Origin: Esteya vermicola
Taxonomy: Eukaryota; Ascomycota; Sordariomycetes; Ophiostomatales; Ophiostomataceae
NCBI GenBank assembly: GCA_002778215.1
Contig: PCDM01000011.1
Span: 372,001-436,000 of the forward strand
Direction: 5' to 3'
DNA length: 64,000 bases
Shown here in pieces: positions 1-12,100 of the stretch (position 1 is the stretch's first letter; each line of letters starts with the position of its first letter). The translations under genes were made by a program, and so were the position numbers. The notes under the pieces are model-generated. The model searched no databases and was not told the origin of the DNA. It saw only the letters and a list, made by a program, of their open reading frames with translations.

Positions 1-2170
1 CAGCAGGTCCGGAGAATAAGAGGAGGCCGGTGCTGGAGTAGGAAATGGAAAAAGCAAGAATGTACGACTGATGTGCAGGTCTCCTGCATGCATGTCCTTT
101 GTGAGAGACCTTCGCATGCTTATGTCATGGTGTACAAGCACCCATCATACGAGGCATGCGGAGTTACATGTGAAAAGAAAAAAAAAGGAAAAAAAAAAGG
201 ACCCGGAGCGGTCTCTGCCAGAGCTCCGCGGTCTCTGCCAGAGCTCCGCGGTCTCTGCTCGCACTCCCTGGAGAGGACACGTGAGAGCAGGCACGGAGAT
301 GTCATCTGCTCTACCCCCTTCCTTCGGGTGCTTATTACTGTTTCTTTGCAGGGAGAGAGGAGACCGCTAGAGACCGTTCGGGGACCACTTGGGGACCGTC
401 TGGCCAGTGGACCGGTGGTCCAGCCAGTGGAGAGGACCAGGTGGACCAGAGAACTGCTGGAGATGTTGCTTACTCGTACAGGCTCTGTATTACGTGCAGG
501 CAGCAGCCGACGAATGAGAGGACAGGATGCTGGCGGGGTCCGTCTGTCTGCCTGCCTGGTGCCTGATGGCCTGGTGCCTGATTGCCTGATGGCCAGATTG
601 CCTGATGGCCAAAATCCATGACTGCCTGACTGCTTACGGAGTAGCTTGCCTAGCAAGCAGCCTGACCTGCTCGCATGTTATGTCTAGAATCAGTCATGCA
701 GTCAAGGTCTCTTGAAGAAAGGGGTGAAAAAGGGTCCCAATACAAGGTCCCAGGAGAGCTGTGTAGATTTTGTGCAGATTTGAAGAGATGGGCAAAAGAC
801 AAAGAGTGAGTTGTCAGTCGTCAGTCATCAGTCATCAGCCGTCCGTCGTCGTCAGTCTCGTCCTCTCTCGTCCTCTTCTCGTCCTCTCTTCTCGCCAACG
901 CTGTCCGCTGCAGCATGCATGACCAGAGAGAAGAGGAGGACGGATTAGAAAAAAAAGGCCAAAAAGGCGAGCAAAAGAACGGAGGAGGGGTGGCGATGCC
1001 CCACTTTCCCCACAGCGGCTTAGCTTGATGAGTCAACCGTTTATTCTTTGTTTTTTTTTCTATTTATTTTTGATTTATTTTTAATGATGTATTCCTTCTC
1101 GTGCTTTTTTCCCCAAGGTATCAGTGCGAGTTCTTGTCTATTCGTATTCGTATTGACTCGGTACAGAGATTCTGACAAAAAGTACGAGTACGAGGAATTG
1201 CCTCTTTTACACGTGACGTCAGAGTACAGTAGAGTGATGCGTTGGCAGTCTATAGGCGTAGATCCAAGATCTCGTGGAGAGGATCACGAGGACCAAGAGA
1301 GACGAGGGACGGTGGTGCCAAGACGAGAGGCGAGACATCTGAGAAAGCAGAGGAGCAAAAAAGCAAAAAAAAAGTAGTAAATAGAAAGAATGTACTATAC
1401 AGTCTACTACAATCTACTATAGCAACAGACAGCCCAAAGCAGATTTTCAAAAAGTACCTCTTTCGTCTGCGCTATAAGCACAGCCATGAGTCTAGAGCGA
1501 AAGAGGAGAAGATGGGAGAGGCAGAGGGGAAAGGGGAGAAGAGAGGTTATCCGACGACAAGTGTATGGCTTAGCGAAGGGAGGATTGAAAGAAGACCGGC
1601 CAGGGCATGTGATGATCTGCTAGGGGTGGCGGAGAGCTGGCAGAGAGAGAGTCAAACGTCTCGGTCTCTGACCTGTCTGGCCACTCTTCTCTGGGTCTCT
1701 CCGGGTCTCTCTCTCTTTCTGTCTGCCGCTGCCTGCTCGCTGTTTGCCGCTCTCGTATGGGCTGTCAGAAAGGCTTGGCTGACGACAGCAGAATCCCACA
1801 GAGCGCAGGCCATGGGCGAATAGCGAATGAAGAGAGCTAGCTACCATGTACAAACGGCACACACTGCACTCTGCACTCTGCACACTGCAGCCGTGGGTCC
1901 AGACAGCCCTTCTCTGGGAGGGGGGGGGGGGGGGGGTGGACGCTCTCTGGGCTGACGAATGGGACGGCGAGCCGCTTCTGTCCAGAATCACACCCTCCCG
2001 GCCTCCACTTTCTCTCCGACTGGTCTTGTACACACATAATTTCACTTACATGGTACACAGAGGGGAGGGGGGTGGCCAGAACCCGGCAGCTCTCTCGTAC
2101 GAAAACAAAACAACCAGAGCTAGAGCGTCAAGTTCTTTCTTTGCCAAGAGCCCCAAGAGTCATGCAGTTG
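1..2170. other. Gene-poor left edge, no supported gene
   Basis: I see no credible coding sequence here. Open frames are short, low-complexity and lack splice-consistent extensions. The stretch holds a 20-bp minisatellite near 205-262, GCCTGATGGCC-type direct repeats at about 555-612, a TCGTC/CTC microsatellite at 818-895, a TGACGTCA palindrome at 1214-1221 and a run of about 17 G near 1919-1936. Its right end leads into the TATA box of the small gene that follows. Confidence 0.6.
205..262. repeat. 20-bp minisatellite, about 2.5 copies
   Basis: The unit GGTCTCTGCCAGAGCTCCGC is repeated head to tail twice, followed by a partial third copy that diverges after GGTCTCTGC. Each unit contains a small inverted match (CTCTGCCAGAG). 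No gene overlaps it. Confidence 0.85.
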
Positions 2171-2178
2171 TATATAAA
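2171..2178 (+). promoter_or_regulatory. TATA box of the small gene at 2335
   Basis: TATATAAA lies 164 bp upstream of the start codon at 2335. It is followed by a CT-rich stretch and a 5' leader made of ATTCAAAGATTT-type direct repeats (about 2269-2320). This is a classical strong fungal core promoter layout; the assignment is by position only. Confidence 0.7.
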
Positions 2179-2334
2179 AGGGCCATTCTTCGTCCTCTTT
2201 TCCAGTCTCTTTTCAGTCTCATTCTCTCACCACTCATCCTCTCTGATATCTTTTCTTTATAAAATCAAAGATTCATATTCAAAGATTTATATTCAAAGAT
2301 TTATATTCAAAGATTCAAAGACCAACAATCAAAC

Positions 2335-2807
2335 ATGTCTGGTAAGCTTTCCTCTTCATCCTCTCCTACCCCTCCTCTCCTCTCTCTCCTCTCGCTAACC
2401 GCCAGCTCAAACTACTGCCGCCGTCGCCCCCATCATCGTCACCCCCAACGACACGGCCGTCTCGCCGCCCACCTTTAGCCCGCCCGCCTTTAGCGACGTC
2501 GCCTCCTCGCCGCCCACCACGGGGCCGCTTGCCAACTTTCTCAGCAGCACACCCCCGACGCAAGACCGGGATCGTCGTGCCAGCGACGAGTGGGGTGAGT
2601 CTTGTTCTCTTGCTCTCTCTCTTTCCTTTTCTTCATTCTTCTCGGAGTGCTGACAGGACAGACGCCTCCAAGGTCCCCCCGAGCCGCTTCCAGAAGCGCA
2701 AGGGCTCCATCTACTCGACGCCCGGCTCTCGTGACGGCCACGTCGACAACAACTATGCCGCCAAGTTCCATGCCAAGCATGCCGAGCTCGGCTACAACAA
2801 GAAGTGA
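2335..2807 (+). CDS. Small conserved fungal protein, unknown function
   Basis: Model: join(2335..2405 spliced as 2335..2341 and 2406..2594, then 2662..2807), about 113 aa. Exon 1 is only ATG TCT G before a GTAAGC donor. The second intron (2595-2661, GTGAGT donor) must use the ACAG acceptor at 2660-2661, because the neighbouring acceptor at 2656 breaks the frame. The N-terminal half is Thr/Pro/Ser-rich and looks disordered; the C-terminal half is basic, with SRFQKRKGSIYSTPGSRDGH and a Lys-rich end. This C-terminal pattern is familiar from small uncharacterised ascomycete proteins, but I cannot name a function. There is no signal peptide or membrane segment. A TATA box and a long leader suggest strong expression. 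I am confident in the splice frame and unsure of the role. Confidence 0.75.
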
Positions 2808-3175
2808 GGGCAGCAGGACGGCAGAGTAGGCAGAATGGACGACGCAACGACCCTAGCACTGGGCTAGGAATGAGAAATGCCACATGCAGACAACATGCAT
2901 GAGGGGGTGTTTGGCGTTTATAAATTTGTCCGATGAGAAACATGGTTCTCTTTTATTGTTCTTTATTTTGTCTCTCTCTCGTGCTATTTAGAAAGATATC
3001 AACTCTCAAAATCTGATATGATAACATACGGCAAGAACTGGGCAAGAACTGTGCAGAAAAGTAAAAAAGAGGAAAAAGAGGAAAAGAAGAAAAAAGGACA
3101 GGAATATAAGGAAATAGATACAAAAGAAATGCGTCAAATCACGTGACTAAAAGAGAGAAAAGAAATCAAACACAG
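2808..3175. other. Convergent 3' intergenic region
   Basis: This separates the 3' ends of the small gene (+) and SYF1 (-). It is AT- and purine-rich, with a GAAAAAGAGG-type tract at about 3060-3100 and the palindrome TCACGTGA at 3139-3146. No gene is visible. Confidence 0.7.
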
Positions 3176-5803
3176 CTACTCCTCGTCCATGTCGTCAATG
3201 TCAATGGCGTCGGGGTTCGCCGCAGCGACGACCGGGACGGCCGGCGACACCTTGGGCGCGTCGCTGGCCGCCACAAACCCGACAGGCGCACGGGCCTGGC
3301 GCTCGAGGGCCGCCATGGCGTCTGCGCCGCCCTCATCGCCGTTGGGCTCCGCGCCGTCGCCGTCGCCGTCGCCACCCTGGGCCTGCTGCTGCTGCTGCTG
3401 CTGGGCCCGCGCGAGCGCCTGGGACGCGACAAAGTTGACGTCCGTGTTGTACTGGGCCTGGACGCTGCGCTTGATGCGCAGCATCTCCTTAAAGGTGTCC
3501 TCGTTGCCGTGCTGCACCTCAAAGGCGTGCCACTTGGTCCAAAAGGCCGGCCGCGTGCGCGGGTCGCAAAACTGGGAGGCGTGGCCGTAAATGGCCCGCG
3601 CCCGGTCAATCTCGCCCAGGCGCTTCTCCATGTCGGCAAAGCGCAGACACATGTCGCTGGCCTCGGCGTCGGGCAGCGTGGCAATGGCGCGCTCGTAAAT
3701 GGGCCGCGTCGAGGCCATGCCAAAGTTGGACGCCGACTTGGTCACGTACAGCTGGAACATGTCGGCGCGGTCCTCGTCGGCCACGGCGCGCGTCGCCCGC
3801 TCGTAGATGCGCATGGCGTGGCGCGCCAGCCCGCGCTCCTCCTCGAGGTTGCCGTACATCAGAAAGATGACCTTGGCAAAGCGCGGCGGACAGCCTTCGA
3901 GCGCCTGCTCAAAGAGGTCGCGCAGCCGCTCAATGCCAATCTTGCGGTCGACGGCCTTGGTCAGGTACAGGTTCCAGAGCTCAAAGGCGACGGGGTAGCT
4001 GAAGAGGTCGAGGCCGCGCTCATAAATCTTGAAGGCGTCCTCGTAGTAGCCGTGCTCCTCCAGCAGGTTGGCGTAGTTGACGACCGTCTGCGGCGTCGCA
4101 ATGCGCAGCTCAAAGATGCGCTCGTAGATGCGCCGCGTCTCGTCGAGCGCCTCGACGCTCTCCACGAGGTCCACGTAGAAGCTCCACAGCTTCCAGCTCT
4201 TGTGCACCCGCTGCTGCGGCGACAGCGTCTCGTCAAAGTAGTCCACCGTTGACCGCTTCGGCGCCTGCACCGCCTTGGCCATGACGCGCACCGCCTCCGC
4301 AAACCGGTCGCTGCGCAGCTCCAGCTCGGCCCACTCGATCCACATGTCGGCCAGCTCGGCCACCGACCGGAACGGCACGCGCACCGCCTTTTCCAGGATG
4401 ACGCGCGCGCTCGCGAGGTCGCCGCCGCGCTCGTAAAACTTGGCAAAGCCCGCCCACAGCTGGTGCAGCGCGCCCGTCGCCTTCTTCGGCTCAATCGTCG
4501 CCAGCGCCCGCGTGTATGTCGCCACCACCTCGGCCGCGTTGCTGCCCCACAGCGCCACGCGCTTCTCCCACTCGCCCACGTTGTGCGGGTTCTGCCGCAG
4601 CAGCAGGTCGTTGAGCAGAAAGGGCCGCCGGTCCATGAGGTGCTCGAAGCGCAGCATGCGGATGTCCAGGTCAAAGTCGGCCGCCTCGTCGGCGACGCCG
4701 CGGGCCGCCCGTGCCGACGCCCGCTCCATCAGGGCGCCGATGATCGTCTCCTCAAACTCGACATAGGACTCAAAGACGAGCGTAAAGTCACGCACCGTCA
4801 TGACCGTCGTAATGGCCTCCTCAAAGACGTCGCGCGCCCGCTCAAAGCTGCCGCGGCGGGCCCAGTAGGCGGCGAGGCCGGCCCACAGCTTGCCGCGCTG
4901 GTCCGAGTAGCGGGCGATGCCGCTGCGCAGGATGCGGTCGACGTCGATGCCCGTCTCGTGGCCCGTCTGCACAGCGTCGGCGTGGTCGACGAGCCAGTCG
5001 ACCATGTCGCTCCACAGCTCGTAGTGGCCCTTGGCCTTCTTGCTGCGGAAGCGGGCGTTGTTGAGGACGCGCATGTAGGTCTGGATGACCTCGGTGTGCA
5101 GGCCCGCCGTCTCCAGCAGTTCGATAAAGTCCTCGGCGTCGTCGGGGCGCACCTGCAGGTACCGGCGCCACACGCGCACTGCCGTCTCGCCGCCCGCCGC
5201 ATTGGCAAACGGCCGGTAGAGCGCCCAGATGCGGTTGTGCTGAGCCAGCGGGAGGGCGCGTAGAGCGCGGTCAAAGGTGCGGCGCGTAAAGGTGACGAGC
5301 GGCTGCTTGGTGAGGAACTCGAGGTAGAGCTCCCAGATGCGCGGCATCTTGTTGAGCAGGATGAGCGCGCGCTCAAACAGCGCGTTGACCTTGCGGAACT
5401 CGGCGGCGTACTCGGCGGCGTTCAGCCGGGCGACGTGCTTTGTGCGGAAGACGAGGTACTGCTTAGTCAGCATTTGAACGTGCTATACAAGAGATGAGAG
5501 AGATGAGAGACGAGAGACACACCATTTTCCACAGCTTGTACGACCGCGGGAGTTCCGTGCAGGCCCGCTCCATCACGTACGCCTGTTGCTGGATGGTGCC
5601 GTGCTGTTGCTTGTGACGGATGTAGGCGAGCCATGGCCGCGTGAGGCCTGGCTGGCGGTAGACGTCCTGCTCGTACGAGGCGTCGGCATCGATCTAGACA
5701 GTCAGAGAGAGGCTCGAGACGAAAGGAGAGAGACAGAGAAAAGGGTGAAAGAAAGACTCACGAGAAGATGAAGGTCGGGATGTCTCGAGGACGGCTCGGC
5801 CAT
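3176..5803 (-). CDS. SYF1: Pre-mRNA-splicing factor SYF1 (HAT-repeat scaffold)
   Basis: Model: complement(join(3176..5482,5523..5693,5762..5803)), 839 aa, the usual length for the family. SYF1 is a nuclear scaffold of the Prp19/NineTeen complex, needed for spliceosome activation. What is visible: tandem half-TPR (HAT) repeats along nearly the whole protein, with recurring W..Y..(F/L) and E-R-A-(R/L) helices such as RRIYERIFELRI and AFKIYERGLDLF, ending in a Gln run (QQQQQQQ, from a GCT/CTG microsatellite near 3385) and an acidic tail. Exon 1 (14 codons) and exon 2 (57 codons, with YEQDVYRQPG..KPW-like context) are phase 0 with clean GTGAGT/CTAG and GTGTGT/ATAG sites. Without them the protein would lack the conserved first HAT repeat, which is why I start at 5803. 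It is divergent from V-ATPase subunit D. Confidence 0.95.
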
Positions 5804-6537
5804 TTTGTCGAACCGAGAAGCGAAAGAGACGGAAAGAAGAGAAAAACGAAGGGACAGACCGGCAGACGACAGGCGACAGGACAGCTAAAAAAAAAAGGTC
5901 AACACCACCTCGTCGCTGCGGCCATTGGGAGAAGAAGCCCAACGAGCCAGAAGAGACGAGACGCTCGACTCGGCCGACGTGCGCGCGATTTGTCGAGATG
6001 GCCAGAGATCCACAGAGGGAAGAGGGCGCGCGCAAGACGTTGGGCGTAGCTCAGCGCGGACAACAGCGGTGGTCGTCTCGTCTTTCGTCTTTCGTCTGTT
6101 GTGATGTTGTGTTTTTTTTTCTCTTTCTGATTGCCTTTTTTTGGGTTTAATTCTTTTTTTGCCTAAACGGCTGACTATTCTCAGGTCAGCCGTATCAGGC
6201 TTAGCGCTGAAATGATTCTGTACATCTTGTCTCTCCTGTTTGCGGGCAAGACGCCAGGTACCAAAAATGACTAAGACCGTTTTCACGAGGTCGTCACGGG
6301 ACCAGAAGCTCTCTCCAATTCCAGCTAAACTGGGCAGCTGAGAGCCAGACAAAATCCACCACCACAGCAGCGACAACTCTGCCGACCAGCCACTGCCGGA
6401 CTCTGACAGATCCAACGACAGACAACCCCCCCCCTCCCTGACTCTCTGACTCGAACACTGTCGATTCCCATTGCTCCCTCGACGGTCTCCCTCTCGACTG
6501 ACGCCCAAAAAGGCCAGCTGCCCAAAAAACCCTCACA
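5804..6537. promoter_or_regulatory. Divergent promoter region SYF1 / V-ATPase D
   Basis: A 734-bp head-to-head region with no gene of its own. The SYF1 side is rich in GA on the + strand. The middle has a T-rich stretch (about 6105-6160), and the V-ATPase side has a CCCCCCCCTCCCTGACTCTCTGAC-like pyrimidine leader running into the start codon at 6538. I see no TATA box close to either start. Confidence 0.6.
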
Positions 6538-7760
6538 ATGTCTGGCGCCGGTGTATGTTTCCTGGAGGGGATGCAGCTACCATGAAGGCCAATGTGGCGG
6601 AGTGGATGGACGATCGAGACCGGTGCTGACCATGTGAGCGCAGGACCGGGAGGCGGTGTTTCCCACCCGCCAGTCGCTTGGCATCATGAAGGCGAAGCTC
6701 AAGGGAGCCGAGACGGGCCACAGCTTGCTCAAGCGCAAGAGCGAGGCGCTGACCAAGTGAGTAGGGCGACAGGCAGACAGATGGCAAGACAGACAGACAC
6801 AGAGTACTGACGTTTAGGCGCTTCCGAGGTGTGTTGGATGTGTACGCCCGCCTCTCTGAACGCGACTAACCCGCAGAAATCACCCGCCGCATCGACGAGG
6901 CCAAGCGCAAAATGGGTCGTGTCATGCAGATTGCCGCCTTCTCGCTGGCTGAAGTGACCTATGCCGTCGGCGGCGATATCGGCTACCAGGTGCAGGAATC
7001 CGCGCGGTCGGCCCGCTTCCGCATCCGCGCCAAGCAGGAGAACGTCTCTGGTGTGCTGCTGCCCACCTTTGAGAGCTACCTGACCGAGGGCAACAACGAC
7101 TTTGCCATGACCGGTCTCGGAAAGGGCGGCCAGCAGGTCCAGCGGTGTCGGGACACGTACGCACGTGCCGTCGAGGCGCTCGTGGAGCTGGCCAGTCTGC
7201 AGGTGAGTGGGCGAGGCGAACAAGAATGAGATGAGGAGCTGACAGCATAGACGGCTTTTGTCATTCTGGACGAGGTCATCAAGGTGGTCAACCGAAGAGG
7301 TGAGCTTCCTTTCTTCCTTTCTCTTCCCATCTCTTTTTCCTCTCTTCTTCTGACTATATGATGACTAATCATACAGTCAATGCTATGTGCGTACCATGCG
7401 GCTTGTTGCTGTCTCCCTCTCTTCCCTCTTTTCTTCTAACAGATCCCAGCGAACATGTCATTATTCCGCGCACGGAAAACACCATCAAGTGTAAGTCTCC
7501 TCTCTTGTCCTGGAGCCGACAGGCCGCTCACCGTCACAGACATCAACTCGGAGCTCGACGAGCTCGACCGCGAGGAATTCTACCGTCTCAAAAAGGTGGC
7601 CGGCAAGAAGCAGCGCGACACGGCCGCCGAGGAAGCAGAGCAGAAGGCGCTCAAGGAGGCAGCCGGAAACGACAAGGGCAAAGCGGTCGAGGTCGAATCC
7701 TCCCACAATCTGCCCACAGATCTCCTCGAGGCCGAGGGAGACGACGACGTCATCTTTTGA
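6538..7760 (+). CDS. VMA8: V-type proton ATPase subunit D
   Basis: Model: join(6538..6552,6644..6756,6818..6828,6877..7202,7251..7299,7377..7386,7450..7490,7540..7760), 261 aa, close to the 256 aa of yeast Vma8. Subunit D forms the central stalk of the V1 sector and transmits ATP hydrolysis to proton pumping at vacuole and Golgi membranes. The family hallmark REAVFPTRQSLG opens exon 2, followed by KLKGAETGHSLLKRKSEAL and the long helical pair. The C-terminal part is helical and ends in an acidic tail. The gene is split by seven introns, and exons 3 and 6 are micro-exons of 11 and 10 nt; both are required to restore the conserved KRFREITRR and RRVNAIEHV stretches. All junctions have GT-AG ends and keep frame. 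The gene converges on the RRM gene downstream. Confidence 0.97.
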
Positions 7761-7996
7761 GCAGGACATTTTTTGTCTACGTATTGGCGCTGGTGTGGTC
7801 GTCTGTTTCTGATGTTCTGATAATTTCGTATTCTGTATTTATGCATTGTCTTTTACGTCATCTGTCGTCTAATCTTTCTCTTTGCATTTCAACAACCAAA
7901 TTTCAACAACCAAAGGACTTTTTGTCTTTGATTCCTGCCGTAGACGACAACTGTCTTGTCTGCTCCTGCCCATCCTCCCGTCTCCAGGACCCCCCC

Positions 7997-8900
7997 CTAC
8001 TGCCGCTGGTAGGTCACCTTGAGCGGCCGCTTGTCGCTGCTGCCCACCACCATGCCAGCCGTGTTCTCCTTGGCCGTGATGGCTCCCGCCTCGGCCTCGT
8101 ACTCCACAAACGCCAGCCGGCGTCCCGGCACCAGCCGCACCTCGCGGAACCCATCGAAACGGCCAAAGATCTCGGTCAGCGTCTCGGAGTCGATGTCTTC
8201 CGGCAGGTTCTGCACAAAGAGCGTCTTGTTGGGCGGCAGGTACTCGTCCGGCACCACCGCCGGTGCGGCGCCTTCGCCTGACCCGCTGCCGGTGCCGTTG
8301 AGGTTTGCCTGGAACTTGCGCTTCAGCGCCTCGGCAGCCTCGGCCGCCTTTTTCTTGTCTGATTCGTTAGTGGATGCTCTCTCTCTTCTCTGGTCTCTTC
8401 TTCTGGTCTCTGGTCTCTGGTGTCTCTTCCTATCTGCCTCACCTCGCTCAGACATCCGCCGCCGCTGGTGCGACTCAAACTCCTCCGGGCTGCTCGTCTC
8501 CCGCACCGTCGCATCGCTGCGCGTCCGTGCCAGCGCGAGCACCATGGGCTTGTCAAAGAGCGGAAACCCCTGGGCCTCCCGGATGGCCGTCTGCGCCGCC
8601 TCGGCGTCCTGGAACACTATAAACGCCTGGCCCTTGGCCTTGAGGTTCGTCTTGGCCACAATGTCAATCACCTCGCCAAACTCGGAAAACACGGCGCGCA
8701 GGGCATCGCGCAGCACGTCTGGCTTGGCCCGCTCGTCGAGGTTGTGCACGTAAACACTAAGAGGTCAGTGGGCCGAGCCATTTATGAAAAAAAAAAACAG
8801 AAAAACAGAAAAACAAAAACAGAGGGCCTTCCGACATAACCGGCACGGGTGTCGGAGTGCAATGACACACGTACGTGGCTATGGGCGCATCGGCTGCCAT
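7997..8900 (-). CDS. U1A/U2B''-type snRNP protein with two RRMs
   Basis: Model: complement(join(7997..8358,8443..8756,8875..8900)), 233 aa. The U1A/U2B''/SNF family binds stem-loops of U1 or U2 snRNA in the nucleus. Exon 1 supplies MAADAPIA, which leads into TVYVHNLDERAKPD, the RNP2-like strand of RRM1. RNP1 is KGQAFIVF. RRM2 at the C-terminus has NKTLFVQNLPEDID and a degenerate RNP1 (RRLAFVEY), as is typical of this family. The linker is basic and helical. The intron at 8359-8442 starts GTGAGG and has a CTAAC branch site; leaving it in would insert Arg/Gln-rich sequence in the linker. Fungi have separate U1A-like and U2B''-like proteins and I cannot decide which this is, although the short linker favours U2B''. 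Confidence 0.9.
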
Positions 8901-9118
8901 GGTTGCGTTCTCAATTGTTGTCTGAAAGTCGGGTTTGGGGAGATTTTGGCGAGCAAGTTTTGGTACTTTATCGAGAGGTAAATTCTCCCGTCGAGTCACG
9001 TGACACTAACTACACGGAAATTCCTCTCTCGACTCTGGCCCACGCAGAACACCGTCGGACTTGCTCCAAAAGATAATTATGATTCAACCTGGACCTAGAC
9101 CTCTATACATGCAAAAAA
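8901..9118. other. Tandem intergenic region upstream of the RRM gene
   Basis: A 218-bp gap between the 3' end of the ARF-GEF gene and the start of the RRM gene, both on the minus strand. It holds a TCACGTGA palindrome at 8996-9003, about 96 bp upstream of the RRM gene start codon. No other element is seen. Confidence 0.55.
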
Positions 9119-12100
9119 CTAGTCTACTTGTTCTACCTCTTTTTCACCGCCGTGCTGGACGGGCGTTGACGATGCCTCCTTTTCGGCCTTGTCTTTTGTC
9201 TCTTTACCTGTCTCTGCCTGAGCCTCGGCCTGGGCCTCCGTCTCGGCCGCTGCCGTCTCGCTGCCGCTGTGACTGCCGCTGTGACGGCCGGCCGCATCGT
9301 CGAGGGCCAGCTCGCTCTTGAGGTCTGGCAGGAACCGGTCGATGCGCTTCCACGTCTCGCGCCAGAGCTCGGCCTGAGCCGGGTCTTGGCGCGGCGGCAC
9401 GAGGAATCCGCTGCTGGCCATAAAGAGCAGCACGTTCTTGAGGTTCTCGGGCACGGCCTCCTCGAGACTGTCGCCCTGGCCGCTGTTCATCAGCCGGTCG
9501 AGAATGTCGATGATCTTGAGCCAGAGATCGAGCATGCCGTCCCAGGCCGACAGCAGGACGAGGTACTGCAGAAAGACCTTGCACAGCAGCGAGGCGGCCT
9601 GCACGCGGGTCTCGCTCATGCCGTCGCGGTCCGACGAGTACACCTCGGGCCGCAGCAGCTTGAGGATGAGCGGGAAGAGCACCTCGCTAAAGATGGCCGT
9701 CCACTCGCGATGGTCGCTCGACGTGTCGCTCTGGGTCAGCTCCGGCGACAGCAGCGACCGCTGCAGCGACGAGAAGGCGAGGTGGCGCACCTCGCGGCAC
9801 GGGTTCGTGCACTGTGTCGTCAGGGCCTGGAAGATGGGCAGCCAGTACGCGGACCAGGCTGGTCTGTTAGTGCACGGACAAAGAGAGAATCGTAAAAGTT
9901 ATAGAAACAAAACTCACCCTCGTTGCTCTCCAGATGCGACTGCTTCATGAGATACGGAATCCGTGACGTCATATTATAAATAATGTTGATGGCCCGGATG
10001 CCTCTCTGCACCGCCGCATTATCACTGTCGGTTAGCAAACGAAGAGCGTGGGAGAGACAAAAGGTCGACAATGACCTACCTGGCCTTATCCGCCTTGGGC
10101 CGGTTCATGCGCCGGTTCTTGCGGTCTTGCTCCTGCTCGGCCCGCGCGCCAATGCTCGCTGCCGTGGCAAACTTGTTGCACAGAATAATGGCGGCCTCGT
10201 AGTTGTCGGCGAGGATCGCCGGCGGCGAGCCGCTGACGCCGCGCTCGAGGATATCAAAGACAATGGGCGCCGCGTCCTCGTAGCCGACGAGGGTGCCGAG
10301 GATGGCCCAGAAGTCGGGCGACGTCATGATCTCGCTCCGCAGAGGGCTCGGCTCGGCAATGGTGAGCTTGAGGCCCTGCAGCACGACGGCCGACGTTGCG
10401 TGCAGATTCTCCTTGCTGAAGCTGGAGACGGCGTGCAGCAGCACGGGCACGCGCACAAAGTCGAGGTCGTGCTCGAAGCTGGCGCGCAGCAGCGCAAAGA
10501 GATAGTACGTCACGCGGCCGACGAGGATGGGGTGGAAGCGCGAGACGTCCCGCAGCATCTCCTGCAGGGCGTCGACGACGCGCTTGCCGACGAGCTGCAC
10601 GGCGGCGGCGTCCCGCAGCGCGAGGACGGTGCACAGCTCCAGCAGGTAGGCCGGCACAGGGTCGTAGGCGGGTGTTGCCGTCTTGCTGGGCGTGTTCGCA
10701 GGCGACGACGGTGGCACGTTCTCGGCCTTGACCTTGATCACGATGCCGGCGCCGTTGTCCTCGGGGATCTGTGACAGGAGGGCGTCCACGAGCGCCTCGA
10801 GGCTCTCGCCCGAGAGAGACCTGTCTGTCAGTGAGAGAAGAGGGGGGGGGGGGAAGAAATCAAAGAATAAGAAAAAACGTACGAGATATTGGAAAAGATG
10901 TCGCCCACGTGACAGGCATTCACGCAGTCAATGGCACACAGCGTGCTCTCGAGCTCCTCGTCCGACGGCTCGGGCGGGTCGTCGGCCGCATAGCTGCTGA
11001 TATAGGATGTAAAGGCCGAGAAGAAGCCGCTCTCGGCCTGCTTGTTGCCGCGGTCAATCACCTGGCCAGGGCTCTGCAGCGGGATCGGCGGCAGGTCGAG
11101 GCGGCTGGCCGGCTCATGCCGGCCCTTTTCACCCGTCTCTGTGTCGGCGCCGGCATCAAAGACGGCGGGAATCAGCGAGTTCTGAAACAGGTTGAGCCAG
11201 ATGCGAATCACGTGATTCCAGCTCGAGCGCAGGAGGCGCTCGCTGCCGGTGACGACGCGGAAGAGCACGAGGGTGGCGAGCTGGGCGCGAAAGTTGCGGC
11301 CGAGCTTGACGGCGAGCTCGCTGACCATGACGCGGCCGTCGTCGACCTGGACCTCGGTGTTGAGGCTCGTGTTGTGCTGCTCCTCCTGGGCGAGGGTGCT
11401 CATGAGGCTGAGGCAGTAGACGATCTGGTCGAGGGCGGCCGTGTTGCCGTGGCGCGCGGCAATGCGGGCGCACTCGTCAAAGCCCTGGACGACGCGGCTG
11501 AAGACGGTGTCGTCGGTGGCGGACATGAAGACGTAGGACAGCGTCGCCACAATGGGCCGCCACGTGGTGGCAAACATGTCGGCGTCGTAAATGTTGGTGC
11601 TGCCGGTGACGAGCAGGCCGGCCGAGCCGGCCTTGTGCAGTACCTCCCGCCAGGCGTAGTCAAAGGCGTGCTTGTTCTCGTGCTCCTCGGGCAGGATGAT
11701 CTCGTTGAGCCGGATCGAGTCGTAAATGTCCTGGAGGTAGGCGGGCGCAAACTCCTGGCCGCCGTTCTGGCCGCGGAGGTTGCGGGAAAAGTCCTCGACC
11801 GTCATGCGCTTCTGCAAGCGGACGTTGGGGTTGTGCTGGTCCGTGTTGAGCAGGATGATGGCGTATGTGAGGATGAAGACGGCGTCCTTGTCGGCGACGT
11901 CGGCCGGTATGGTGCCGGAGCAGTAGCGCTCGGCAAATGACGTCACAATGCGTTCGATGAGCGGCGCCTCGCCCGGCAGCCGGAAGGTCTCGAGCATCAT
12001 GCGCAGAGCCTCGTCGACGCGCTTGCCGGCAAAGTCAAAGAGATCGAGAAAGGCCTCGAGGATGGGCTCGTTGCCGCGTTTGGAGAGGAAGTCGCCGAGC

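Noticed and set aside
71..656. Open frames at the left edge on both strands
   Set aside because: Low-complexity, repeat-derived, no homologous domains and no splice-consistent extension.
6041..6110. GGGCGTAGCTCAGCGCGG resembles the 5' part of a tRNA
   Set aside because: No T-arm (GTTCGANNC) or acceptor-stem complement follows within 60-80 nt; the sequence runs into TCGTCTTTCG repeats.
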